From assembly GCF_003576645.1 (NCBI RefSeq), contig NC_044916.1:9480752-9544751 (forward strand): a stretch of DNA of 64,000 nt, given 5' to 3'. Below, in pieces: positions 1 through 12,890 of this stretch. The translations under genes and the position numbers were made by a program. Within the stretch, counting starts at the first letter, position 1. Each line of letters opens with the position of its first letter. Source of the stretch: Ipomoea triloba (Eukaryota > Streptophyta > Magnoliopsida > Solanales > Convolvulaceae). The notes under the pieces are model-generated. The model saw only the letters and a program-made list of their open reading frames with translations. It was not told the origin of the DNA and ran no database searches.

Positions 1-314
1 GATGTGTGGTTAGTGTGAATATTGTAACTTTTGTACAAAATGAAACTTTGCAATTTATTTAATTAGTTCAGTTTTAAAAAATAACATTAATTCTAACATT
101 CTTTATTAAGTGTTGGAAGGAGTCAGTAGTTTTGGTATGAACCATAAATCATCAATTGTCATTCTAATCAAAGGCTTTAATTAAGGTATCATGAGTGGAT
201 GAATTTACCCTAATTAGTTTAGTTAATCTATGTGTAAAATATTATTTTATGTTATTTATTTTTGAAGAAGAACTTATTAAAACAAATTGTAAAACATCAT
301 GAAACATAGTAGAA
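1..314. other. AT-rich DNA, no gene seen
   Basis: No exon-like or repeat structure is recognised. The stretch probably belongs to the intron upstream of the first visible TWD40-2-like exon, because an antisense LINE fills the space between it and that exon. The roughly 250 N-terminal residues missing from that gene must lie left of the window, if they exist. Confidence 0.4.
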
Positions 315-3200
315 GGAATGGAAAACCATTCCATACAATCTGACAAAGAACCCGCTACCCTAGCAATCAAATGGGCTACTTGGTTTGCAGATCGTTTAAT
401 TCAGCCAGCTGAGAACCTCACAAATGCTCACTGCTTCTGCTTCCTTTGGTTGGATTCTCCTTGCCAAGGAACTCCCTTTGCTGCAACAAAATCTCAATTC
501 GCATTGCCAGAATAAAGACGAACCCCATTCTGTTCTGGCCTGTTGATTGCAGCATCTATATTCACTTTAAGCCATCCTTCAGGTGGTTTGACCCACCTTT
601 CAACCTGATTCAGACTGGTATTCTGACGTTGTTTGTTTCCTGAACTTGTTTCTCTCCAATTTTGAAGGAAACTTAAAGCTCCATCAAGTATATTTCTTTG
701 TGAAGTTTTCTTGTTATTCTAGATTTTGTTGTTCCTTGCCTCCCATAAACTCTAACATATCATTATGAGACGGCACAAGCTTTCGACATTCAAACTCCTG
801 ATGTTTAGATCAATCCATTCTTGAAAGGAGATGAAGCTATTCATTTTGATTCCTCCTATCATATTCCAGCAACCCTATGCTATTTCACATTCCACAAACA
901 CATGGAAGCTCGACTTATTTCCAGAGGACTACAATTGACACAAAGTTGGGCAGGGAACACGTTTAACTGACAAGAAATCAGCTGTTGGAAGACAGTTTAT
1001 GCAAACCTGCCAGAAGAAATTTTTAGCATTAGGGGGAATATTAAAATTCCACATTTTATTCCATTTCGGCACCTCTGTGGACTGGAAATTTGGGTCTATA
1101 GCAGCCAGCTTTTTACAGAATATTTGCCATTCTCTTCCCCACTCCAGAAAAGTGTCTTTAGTTTCACTTTCTCCTAGTGGTATATTCAAGATCAGTTTTC
1201 TGTCTCTCTCTTCAAAGATATCTGCAATAATATCCTTGTCCCATTCTATCCCTTGCTCATTCATAATAGAGGATACAGTGGCTTCCTTGAGTTGTGGTGG
1301 CATTCATGTTTGGATGAAGGGAACTTCAGCATTGGGAATCCATGGTTCAGTCCAAATGTTAATAGATTTACCATTCCCAACTCTCCATCTACAACCTTTC
1401 CAAATAATGTCTTGGGCCTCCAACAAATTGCGCTATGCAAACTAGGGAGTTCGACCAATTTTAGCTTTTAGAAAAGAAGTCTTCGGGAAGTATCTAGCTT
1501 TAAACACTTTGGAGACTAAAGAATCTGGATTCCGAATAAATCTCCACCCTTGTTTTTCCAACATGGCTTTGTTGAACTCTTGCAATCTCCTAAGATCCAT
1601 ACTCCCATTTTCTTTGGTTTAAAAGATGTTGCCATGCTTTCTAACAAATCCCTTTTCCTTCACCACAACCACCACCACCACCCCACCCCCCCGCGCCCCC
1701 AAACCAATAAGCATTGATTGTAGTCTCAATGTTCATACATAACTCTTGAGGGAGAAAAACACGCTCATTGCAAAAGTCAGGAAAGCTTGTATGACATTCT
1801 TCAAAAGTATCTCTCATCTTGCCTTAGAAAGATGCTTGTGATTCCAGCTTTGTATTCTTCCCAATACTCTCTTTAATGAAGCTTAGTATTTCTGTTCTCT
1901 TTTTTCCCACCAGAGAAGGCAAACCTAGATACTTTCCTTTCACTTCACCTCTTTTTATTTATTTATTTATTTTTATTTTTTTGTAAAAGAACTCTTCATT
2001 CTCTTCTTGGACAGATTCACCTATGTTTCTACTAAAAGTGATGGTTGATTTTCTATAATTGATAGTCTATCCAAAGGCTGGTGTAAATTCCAAGAGAAAA
2101 TCTTTAAGCACATTTCATTCCAGAGAATTATCTCTACAAAATAGGAGAATCATCAGTGAACAGGAAGTGTGAAATAGCTGGTGCTTCCCAACACGCCACC
2201 TCACCTGTGTGCAAGCCAGAGTCTCTTTTTATCGGTGATACTAAATTGAAGCATGTGCTCCATCTCAACTAAAGGGCTAAGCTGATAGTTGGACTGCACA
2301 TTTATGTTTATGTATTATATATATGCTATTAAGCACCATCAATAAGAATATGGTAATCTATAGTAGAAACACACTCCCTGACAAGATTTAGCCACTTTTC
2401 ACAAAACCCCATTTTCTTCATAATATCCTTCAACAGCCCCTATTCAACATGATTATATATGCCTTACTCATGTCAAGTTTATAACCCACCTTTCCTTGTA
2501 TCTTTTCTTCAAATAGTGATTAATCTCAAAAGCAATCATAATATTATATGTAGTCTGTCTTTCCAAAACAAACACACTTTTTATTGGGAGATAAGATTGC
2601 CAAGCAGAGGTTTTATTTGGTTTGCAAGAACCTTCCCCAAAATTTTTTAGAGGACATTACATAAGGAAATCGGATGCAAGTCATTCATGGATTTTGGGTT
2701 GGATATTTTTAGAATTAATACAATTTGAGTTCTATTCAACCCATCAGCAATTTCCCATCTTGAACAAATTGCGCTTACAAAAATGAATTGCATCTGCACC
2801 ACACTATGCCCCAAAAATGCTGATAATATCCTGGGCTAAACCCATTAGACCTAGCGTCACAACCTAGGCAAGTTGAAGATTTTGCAAATGGGATATCCTT
2901 TCTCAATACAATTCAAAATAGAGGCTACATCTCCATGTGCAGAATTAAAAAGCTTCTGGAAGGAATTATGCATGCGAGAGTCTAAAGCCGTACCTTTTTC
3001 CACCCAATTCCTATTTGTGTCTAGAAGCTTGGTAATTCTGTTGTTTCTCCTTCTTCTTAAAAGAATTATGGAAGAAACAGGAATTAGTATCACCCTCTCT
3101 CAACCAAAACTCCTTAGCTCTCTACTTCTAGAACATGTTTAGTTGCTCTAGGACCTTCAAGTAATTCCGTTGGGCTTCCACAAATATTTGAACTCCCGTT
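315..3200 (-). mobile_element. Degenerate LINE (non-LTR retrotransposon), antisense in an intron
   Basis: Reading the minus strand from 3200 down gives broken pieces of a plant LINE ORF2 in the right order. A linker with an RRRRN...NWVEKG-like motif lies at 3093-2857. Reverse-transcriptase text resembling the P-I-S-L-C-N-V-x-Y-K block lies near 2700-2600. A WRVGNG-like connection and a zinc-binding (zf-RVT) segment ending LPTADFLSVKR lie at 1460-929. The tail of an RNase H-like domain, with an SDCMEWF motif, lies near 330. Many stops and frameshifts separate them. No poly(A) tail or target duplication was found at the 315 end, which fits an old copy. It lies within the TWD40-2-like gene, in opposite orientation to it. 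Confidence 0.8.
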
Positions 3201-3351
3201 TGATCGTGTTTTCTCATGGACCTATGTTATTTATTAGTATTATGAATTGTAAAGTGCATTTTCAATTTTGTTATTAATTTTGGCAGTCATGAGAACTACT
3301 TCTATGTGTGTATTAAGCTTGATTTGTCCCACTCCGTTTTCTTGCATGTAG

Positions 3352-6300
3352 GGGCTTTTGGTTTCTGGTGGTAGTGATGGGTTGCTCGTAATTTGGAATG
3401 CAGACCATGCTCACCATCATCGAGAACTTGTGCCTAAGCTGAGTTTAAAAGTAATCTTCTTATTTTTCATTGTTTCTTTTGCTTTTAGTTTTATCTATGT
3501 GAAATATTTGGGTGATTAATTTATTTATTCTTGGCTCTAATTATAAAGAGGTGATTTTTTTAATTTATTATTTATTTATTTTTTTCCTTTTTTGTTCTGG
3601 TGAAAATTGCTCTCCTTCAGTGGTTAAGCAACCACGGGAGGGGGGAAGTTTGTGTTCTTGAAAGTCCCCTTTCCGCTTCAATTCTAATCTTGCTTTTGTA
3701 GTTCTAAAGAGTGTAAAAAAATGTCTTACTTCACATAAGATGAAAGAATACATTGGTACATATACCTGCTCAAAGTCTCTAAAAAGGAAAGATTATAATC
3801 TTATCCCAGTACTGATGCCATCCTATCCCTACAATCATGTTATTATATCTCTAAGAGTAAGTGATCTACAATCTATGCACTCGGTTTATTTACAATTCAT
3901 AACACTCCCCTCCAAGTTGGAGCATAGATGTTAATCATGTCCAACTTGTTACATAAATAATTAACCTGAGTACTGTTTAAGGTTTTTGTGTAAAGGTTTC
4001 TAAGTTACTCTCTAGTCGTCACAAATCTTGTAGATATCAAGCCTCGTTGCAACTTCAATATGCTTGGTTCGTTCATGAAAGATAGGATTGGATGCAATAT
4101 GAAGTGAGGCTTGATTATCACACCATAATTTTGCAAGAATAGGAGTTTTGAAACTTGCTTCACACAAAAGATAGATGATATACCCATATTACCTCACATG
4201 CATATTGTGGCGTAGCCCCGTATTTTGACTTTGCACTCGATCATGATACAACGTTTTGCTTCTTACTCTTCCATGAAACTAGATTCCCACCAAAGAAGAC
4301 ACAATTTCCACTTCTAAATCTTCAATACTCCTTAGACCCTGCCAATAAGCATTTGTAAAACACTCAGTTTTTGTATGCCTATGATTTCTATATAGGATTC
4401 CTTGTCCAAGAGCACCTTTTAAATAACAAGGAATTTGTTCCATAGTAGCTTTGTTGGGGATGACATGTATTGACGTGGCTAACAGGATATGTAATATCCC
4501 AATGAGTTATTGTTAAATAGTTTAGCTTCCCAAGTCTTCTATACCTTTTCAGATCCTCAAACAATTCCCCTTTGTGAGCTGTATATTGAGAATCATGGGA
4601 GCATTACATGGTTTAACTCTCAATTTTCATGTTTTAGTCAACAGATCAAGTGCATGCTTTTATTGGGATAGTAATATCCCTTTCTTATTTCTTGTGACTT
4701 CTATACCCAGGAAATATTTTAGCATCCCTATGTCTTTTGTGATAAATTGAGTATGAAGAAATGACTTGAGGGCTGTAATACCTTTGGTGTCACTTCTTGT
4801 GATGACAATGTCATCCACATAGACCACTAGCAAGACAATACCTATTTTAGATCACTTATAAAATAGAGAGTGGTCAGATTTTCTTGTTTGCCATTCCAAA
4901 CTGCTCTGTTGCTTGACTAAATTTTCCAAACTAAGCTCAAGGACTTTGTTTTAAATCATACAGAGATTTGGAAAGTTGGCATACCTTCCTGTACACTTCC
5001 TCTTGAAGATCTCCATGTAGAAAGGCGTTCTTGATGTCAAGTTCATGCAAAGGCCATAGATAGTTGTCCTAAAAATAAGCAATCGAATAGATGTGAACTT
5101 AGCAACAGGGCAAAGGTGTCAAAATAATCTACCCCTTAAGTTTGAGCCTATCCTTGCACTATAAGGCGAGCCTTCAATCGAGCAATAGATCCACCAGATG
5201 TGATGGCAAATGCCCATTGTAGCCAATAGGTTTCTTACCTACAAGTAAGCTTACCAAATTCCAAGTACCATTCTAGTCTAAAGCATTCATTTCTTCTATC
5301 TTAGCATTGTACCATCCATGATGGGACATGGCTTCTTTCACTATTTTAGGGAGAGAGGAAGAGTCAATGGATGCAATAAAAGAATAAAAGAACAAGATGA
5401 TGGTGACAGATTATCATAAGTGACAAAGGAAGAAACAAGATAATTGCACTTGTGTTTACCTTTGCGAAGAGAAATTGGAATATCATCATTGGAGACTTGA
5501 TCTAATGGCGAAGAAATTGGTTCAGGACACGGGGTAGGCATGGGCTCAAGTATAATGGGGGTTAACTTAGGAAGTCTTGGTCTACAAGAATAAACTTGAA
5601 GAACTGAAGGACACATTTTGAAATTGAGGACACAACTTCTTCAACAAAGGTACCCAAGCAACAATGGGTTTCGAAAGGAGAAACAACAACTAAACATGCA
5701 ACAGATTTTGGCTTGTCGATGTCAAGGATGTAGAGGCCACTGGACTCATGTACCAATAATCTTCTTCGTCATAAGATCCTAAAACAAATATTAGCCAGTA
5801 AAGAATGTTACACAACAGTTGAGAGCACGAGTAAGATTGCTGACAGAGATCAAATTAAAGGACAAATTAGGTAAACTTAGAACATATGACAAGGGAATTG
5901 AAGGAGTTGGTGCAATAGAGCCAGGCACAAGTGTTTGTGAAACAGACCCGTCAGTAAGAGTGACGGGAAGACTAGAATTATGGGGTGTAAAAGTTGAGGA
6001 TAAGCTAGAGTTACCTGTCATATGGTGTGTGACGCCCAAGTCAATAGCCCATTTGGAAGTGGAAGAAAAAAGGCAGGTGTGTGGGTTACCGGAATCGGCA
6101 ATTGTTGTGATAGGAGTATTTGAAGACTTTAGTGCCTCCTGATATTGGGAGAACTTAGCAAACTTATTTGCAGAGATTATAACAGATTAGGTAGACACAT
6201 CATTGGTGGAAGCACCACTAGCATACTGAATCCCCCTATTCTTGTTCTACAATTTCCTACAGTCATGCTTCATGTGACCTGTCATGTGGCAATTATGAAA

Positions 6301-9300
6301 AACAATTCCGCCGGAGTTTTTCCCTTGAAGGTCTCTACCATTACCATTGACGGATTGTCTTCCAGAGTCTGACAAAGAATTTTTACTTATAAGATCACTA
6401 CTCAATTGAATAGATTGAGAGTTCTTTATGCGTAATACTTGAGAAGAAGTATCTTGTAATGAAGATATTTTAGGACTAGACAAAACCTAAGATATTTAGC
6501 TGGAAGTCCTACCAAAAAACTCATGACAACCATTTGTTCTTGTTGCTTTTGTTGAACCTTTATATCATTACTAAAGGGCATTAATTGATTTAGTTCCTCA
6601 TATGTTTTCTTAAATTCCATTAAGTGATGAGTGACTTATCTTAATTCTCAGCCCAGTAAAAAGCTTTATAAACATTGTACATACGAGTAACATTTCTTTT
6701 TCCAAAATACAAAAACTCGAAATATTTCATTAACTCTTTAAAAGTTTCACAATGACGGACTAAACTGATCACATCATTATCAATAAAATTCCAAATTTGT
6801 AAAAAAAATTTGGCTCATCCTCTCTCAAGTCTCAACCAAGTTTTCTTAGTGTTCTCATCTTTAGGTTCCTCATCAATTCTATGGTCATCTTTATCTATAC
6901 TACGTAGATAAAGTTTAATGATTGGGTTAGGGTCACTCAATTGGGCTATAATGCACATGGGTCAAACCACACTAAAAGATTGAATCCAACCAATTAGCTA
7001 GTCTAACCCATGACTTTATAAACCCACATGTTCTCTCTTATTTTATCAATATGAGACTCTTAACAAACTTATATTTCGTAAATTTTGACGTGATTGGACC
7101 ACACCGGAGACTATAAAAGGCTTACCCTCAGCCATTCTAGAGCAAATAAAAAAAACCCAACCACAATCTCAAAACAAAAGCAAGAGAACTTGAGATGAGT
7201 CCGACGGACAAAGGGGTCTAACACCAGAGAAGAAACTGTCCAAATTGTGCCCAAAAAAAGTGTTGTACAGACTCAGGCAACCAAAAGTTTTTCAGGTCAC
7301 TGCTGAAGGCTCACATGTCGGTGTGTGAAGAACCGACGAAGATGTGTATAGAAGCGTGTGGATCACGCTCAATGGTTCTGGCCACTGAATTTTTCAAGGA
7401 AGTTCGTCGGACGCTGATGCTCCTCCTTGGTTGGGTGTGTTGATGAGTGATGACAGTAGATCAAAGAAACCAAAAACCCAAGCCTACTATGAACAGTAGA
7501 CAAAAAAAAAAAAGAAAAGATCGGAAATAAAAATTTCAAAGACAAACTGGCACTGATAAGAATATGTCTTCATATAAGATGAAAGAATTCATGTTATAAG
7601 TCGTAAAACATAATCCTATACCAGTAATCATGCCAACATATCCCTACAATCATGTTATTCTATCCCTAAGATTAAGTGATCCACAATCTTTTCCATCAGT
7701 TTATTTACAATTCAAACAGTAGTTAATTTCCCTATGCATTTTATTCTCACTTACATGTTTTTACTAGATATTGCCATCTGGTTGGCACCTTATTTTACTA
7801 TTTCCTGGTGGTCATTTTAGAAGCGGGATTCGTGATGTGTGATAGTAAATGACTAATTGGTAGGCAAGATGGAACCAAGTATTGGAGTTACGTCTCATTT
7901 AAGTGGTGAAACTATTGTGTTTGGAGAGGTATTCTAATGTGTCATTTCCACATGCAACTCTCTCTACCCTTTCTTTCTTTCTTTCTTCTTCTTCTTCTTC
8001 TTCTTATTTATTATTATTTTCTTATGGTTTTTATATTATAAGTGACAATTTAAAGAGAGATTGGAATCTAATCTGTTGGCACAGCTTTTCTTAATGTCTT
8101 ATGACACAGTTGACTAATTTGAAATCCATTTTAAATGCCCCTTACTTTCAAGGCACATGATGGTGGTGTTACTGCTGTGGAGCTTTCTAGAGTGATTGGT
8201 AGAACCCCCTGGCTAATTACGATAGGTGCTGATAAAACATTAGCAATTTGGGATACCATTTCGCTTAAGGTACTGCATCGCATTGCTTTATTTAAAAGTG
8301 CTGTGTTATATAAATTTATTTGTATAACATCAGTTTCCTCTACCCCAACCTAGCTACTTTATTTTTAGGAATTGCGCAGAATAAAACCGGTTTCAAAATT
8401 GGCTTGCAATAGTGTCCAGTCTTGGTGTCATCCTCGGGCTCCAAACCTTGATATCTTGATATGTGTTAAGGATTCCCATATTTGGTATGCATATTTCCCA
8501 CTTGATCCTACTTGCATTAGCATAACTAAGTTGGACACCATAGATGAGAGCTTATTTTCAACTTATTCAGGCTTATCTACTGCTATAAGAACTTAATTTT
8601 ATTGTGTTAGCTTATGAAAAGAGCCTGTAACTTTTTGAAATGTGTTTTTATCTTATTATAGAAATAAGCTCAAAACAGCATTTTTTTATAAGCCAGTTGA
8701 ATGCCAAATCTGTTTAAGCTGTTTTAAACTTATATCATGGAACTTATTCGAAAGCTGTTGTCGTAAATATATTTATTTAAGCTGTTTATCAAGACTGAGC
8801 CTTAGTATTTCTGAGTTCTCTAAAGGAAGGGACGAGTTTCTGTGAACATTTGGCTGTAGTTCCTTAAATAATCTCCTTGAGGATTTTTTTCCTTTCAAGT
8901 TTCAATAGAGGAAAACATTAAATTGTGTTGAGACTTTTGCAGGGCTATTGAACACCCCACTCATTCAGCTCTTACCAGGCCATTGTGCGAACTTTCCTCA
9001 CTAGTTGCTCTACAACTACTTCCTTCACAGAAAAAGCTCAAAGTAAGTAGCTTATCCTTGATCTAAGTTTTCCTAACTTGTTTATGTGGTGCTAACACAA
9101 AAATAGAAAGAAACAAACAAACTTGCTATATGAATGCTTGTGGTTATAGGCTACTTATAGCAGATATGATGTTCTGAACTATGTATCTTGTGCTCAAAGG
9201 AGTTTAGAAAAATGTGTGTTCTATTTCTTATTTCATGAGTGAGGTTTAATGATTGGAAAAAGTATTCTTCAAATAATCTTGATGTTTCAGAAGCAGGAAG

Positions 9301-12300
9301 CCCATCTTCTTTCCTTTAAAGCTAAAATCTCATAGAGGTGGGTGAAATCATTTTTCAAAACTTGACATTCTTCCAAAAATTTATGAGCGTTATTTGTACA
9401 AAAATAACTTTCCGTTCTCCACATGATAAAAAATCATTGTTGGTGATGTTAAAACTATTTGAAGAGCATTTCTGTTTCCTTTTTCATAAGCTTATATCAA
9501 TCATCTATTAGAATGCTCTTTCCTTTGCTATCCTAGGTATACTGCATGGTTACACATCCCTTACAGCCACATCTTGTTGCTACTGGAACCAATGTAGGCA
9601 TCATTTTGTGTGAATTTGATGCTCTGGCACTTCCATCGGTGGCACCACTGCCAACACCAATAGGAGGCCATGAACATACAGCTATTTATGTAGTTCAAAG
9701 GGAACTCAAGCTGCTTAGATTTCAGTTGTCTAACACTGCTAATCCAGCCATTGGGAATAATGGCATCTCAAGTAATACAGCCCCTGAGCAACTCCTAGTT
9801 AAGCAAACCAAAAAACATATTACTACAGTTCCGCATGATTCATACTCAGTTCTTTCTGTAAGCAGTTCAGGAAAGTAAGTGATTGCTCAACTTAAAATTA
9901 AGTTGCTACTACATCTTTTGTATCATCTCTATCTTCACTATTTGCTCTCCATATTTTTAGGGCATTCATTCACTACTTTTCAGTTATTAGTGACCTTGAC
10001 TCCTCCGAGTTATCTTGCTCTACAAATCATGCAGGTATCTTGCAATTGTATGGCCAGACATTCCTTACTTCACAATCTACAAGGTTAGTGGTTGGTCAAT
10101 AGTTGATTCTGGCAGCGCTAGGCTTTTGGTATGGGATACTTGTCGGGATAGATTTGCCTTGTTGGAATCTGCTGTATTTCCAAGAATGCCTATTATTCCA
10201 AAAGGTGGTTCATCTAGAAAGGCAAAGGAAGCCGCAGCTGCTGCAGCACAAGCTGCAGCAGAGGCTGCTTCTGCTGCTTCATCTGCCGCTGTTCAAGTTC
10301 GTATCTTGCTTGATGATGGAACCTCAAACGTGTTAATGAGGTCTGTCGGCTCTAGGAGTGAGCCAGTAATTGGTTTGCACGGGGGTGCACTACTTGGTGT
10401 TGCCTATCGAACATCTTGGAGGGTTCGCTCCATCTCAACTATGCCCTTGTCAGGTTATGGAGCTAGCTCTGTTTCTTCATTTAGTGCTTTTGAGAGCAGT
10501 ATTGCTTCTCAAAAAGCTTCAGCACAGAACTTTCAGTTATACAGCTGGGAAACGTTTCAGCCAGTGGGTGCTGCTCTTCCTCAACCTGAATGGACAGCAT
10601 GGGACCAAACAGTTGAGTATTGTGCATTTGCTTATCCTGAATATATTGTCATTGCTTCCCTGCGTCCTCAGTTTAGATACTTGGGAGATGTAGCTATTCC
10701 TCATGCTACTGGGGCTGTGTGGCAACGAAGGCAGTTATTTGTTGCAACTCCAACTACAATTGAGTGCATTTTTGTGGATGCTGGTGTTGCATCGGTTGAC
10801 ATAGAAACAAAACGCAGAAAAGAGGAGATGCGACTAAAGGAAGCACAGGCAAGAGCTGTTGCAGAACATGGGGAGTTAGCATTGATAACAATAGACAGTC
10901 AGCAAAATGCTCCTCAAGAGAGGATAAAGTTGAGACCGCCTATGCTACAAGTTGTTCGATTAGCTTCTTTTCAGCATGAACACTACATGCCTCCATTCTT
11001 GACCTTGCCTAAACTATCTAAGGCTGAGACTGATGAAACATGGATGCCTAAAGAGATGGAAGAGAGGAGAGTTAGTGAGGTTGCTATTGGTGGTGGTGGG
11101 ATTGCAGTGGCTGTCACTCGTTTCCCAGCAGAGCAAAGAAGACCAGTTGGACCTCTTCTTATAGTGGGTGTTAGGGATGGTGTACTATGGCTAGTAGATA
11201 GATATATGTGTGCTCATGCAATATCCCTAAGCCATCCTGGCATTCGTTGTCGCTGTCTTGCAGCTTATGGAGATGCTGTAAGTGCTGTAAAGTGGGCAAG
11301 TCGACTTGGTAGGGAGCATCATGATGACTTGGCACAATTTATGCTTGGGATGGGTTATGCAATGGAGGCACTTCACTTGCCTGGAATATCTAAACGGTTA
11401 GAGTTTGATCTGGCCATGCAGGGTAATGATTTGAGAAGAGCACTGCAGTGTCTTTTAACAATGAGCAACAGCAGGGATATAGGTCATGAGGCTCTTAGTT
11501 TGGATCTGAATGATATAATGAACCTGGCAGAAAAGAAGGAAAATGTTGTGGAAGCCGTTCAAGGAGTAGTTAAATTTGCTAAGGAGTTTATGAATCTTAT
11601 TGATGCTGCAGATGCTACAGGGCAAGTTGACGTTGCTCGTGAAGCTCTTAAAAGATTAGCAGCTGCAGGTTCAGTGAAGGGAGCTTTGCAAGGTCAGGAG
11701 TTAAACGGAGTTGCCTTGAGGCTTGCAAATCATGGGGAGTTGGCACGACTCAGTGTATGCAACATATTTTCTTTTTGATTTCATTTCATAATGCACTTTT
11801 GTTTTGTTTATGGGATACAAGTTATAAATGAAATTAATTTAAATATGTTAGATGATATGCAAGACCATGTATGATTTTTTTTCTCCTGTTAATGGTAGAT
11901 TAACATTTGCAGAATATGGTGAATAACTTAATACCAGTTGGATCTGGGAGAGAAGCAGCATTTGCAGCTGCACTTTTGGGAGACAATTTACTCATGGAGA
12001 AAGCATGGCAGGAAACAGGGATGCTTGCTGAGGCTGTGCTTCATGCCCATGTATAGTAATCTTACTATAGTGTTTCTATTAGCTTATCCTCAGAATGTAG
12101 TGCGTACTAATCGCCCAGATTCATTAGATAGTGCTTGAATGTGATTGGTCTCATTGTCCCTCAGGCTCATGGGCGACCTTCATTGAGAACATTGGTTCAA
12201 GCATGGAATAAAACACTGCAGAAGGAAATGGAGCATACTGCATCAACTAAAACTGATGCCACATCTGCATTTCTTGCCTCTCTTGAGGAACCAAAGCTCA

Positions 12301-12890
12301 CAAGTTTGATAGATGCAGCAAAAAAACACCCAATCGAAATTTTACCTCCAGGAATGGCGTCTCTCTATGGCCCAAATCCTGGTCAAACAAAGGCTCCTCC
12401 TGGCAAGCAGGGCATGTTACAACAACTAGGCAAGCAAATTATAGAAGGATCTAAAACTTCACAACCAAATGCAACATCTTCTGCAGAAAATGGGACTGCA
12501 ACAGTATCAGAATCAGGTATTCCATCTAAGTCAGAAGTGGCACCTTCTGTTACACCAGAACCAGATACTCCAGCTGTGTCAGCATCAACTGCTCCACCTG
12601 CAGAACCTGATGCTGCACAAGCACAACCTAGTGCTCCGCAACCATCAGACTTGGGGGCTGAAGTTTCCCCTGAACCAAGCACACCAGATTTGGCACAACC
12701 AAAGAATAAAACTTCAGATAATCAAGTCACAGTCTCATCATTGGTGGGTGCTTCAGATCCAACTTTAACTGGAGAAGGCATCCCATCAACATCCAAGGAT
12801 ATCTCATCTGCAGCTGAGAATGAACACCAGTTGCCAGATAACATGGGAAATGCAGTTCCAAATGAGCTTCCAATGATTGAATTTTCTTAA
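3352..12890 (+). CDS. TWD40-2: TWD40-2-like TPLATE-complex subunit, 5' exons outside window
   Basis: WD40-repeat protein matching Arabidopsis TWD40-2 (At5g24710), recognised from memory of the family. TWD40-2 is a subunit of the TPLATE complex, an endocytic adaptor that works with AP-2 and clathrin at the plasma membrane. Eight exons with GT-AG borders and consistent phases are visible: 3352-3450, 8153-8269, 8369-8484, 8943-9042, 9537-9874, 10035-11754, 11913-12050 and 12165-12890. They give 1117 residues and a TAA stop. The first exons encode WD repeats (LLVSGGSDG, then [14 protein letters not shown]). The large sixth exon holds an Ala-rich coiled segment ([15 protein letters not shown]) and the conserved helical half ([26 protein letters not shown]). 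The last exon is Pro/Ser/Thr-rich and probably disordered, ending NELPMIEFS. The visible frame is fully open, so the gene looks functional. About 250 N-terminal residues are not in the window. The second visible intron is 4.7 kb because of a Copia insertion. Confidence 0.9.
3725..7722 (-). mobile_element. Old Ty1-Copia relic in a TWD40-2 intron, integrase missing
   Basis: Diverged LTRs lie at about 3725-3905 and 7566-7722, sharing blocks such as TATCCCTACAATCATGTTATT. A PBS-like GGCACTGATAAGAAT (compare GGCTCTGATACCAAT, complementary-strand view of the Met tRNA site) lies at about 7549-7563. A purine-tract equivalent (CACTCCCCTCC) lies near 3905. The minus strand encodes broken gag with a zinc knuckle lacking its first Cys (6483-6247) and a protease-like GVTHHMTG (near 6039). 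Pre-integrase text ([11 protein letters not shown], near 5750) is followed immediately by the post-integrase linker ([11 protein letters not shown], near 5500). A YVDDIVI reverse-transcriptase motif lies near 4800 and RNase H remnants lie further down. The integrase core between 5616 and 5560 is gone. Many stops show it is dead. Confidence 0.85.
7971..8010. repeat. Pyrimidine microsatellite, (CTTT)n then (CTT)n
   Basis: Short TTTC and TTC repeats in the TWD40-2 intron, about 140 bp before the exon at 8153. Confidence 0.8.

Noticed and set aside
12383..12768. 99-residue ORFs on both strands in the last TWD40-2 exon
   Set aside because: Shadow frames of the Pro/Ser/Thr-rich C-terminal coding exon.
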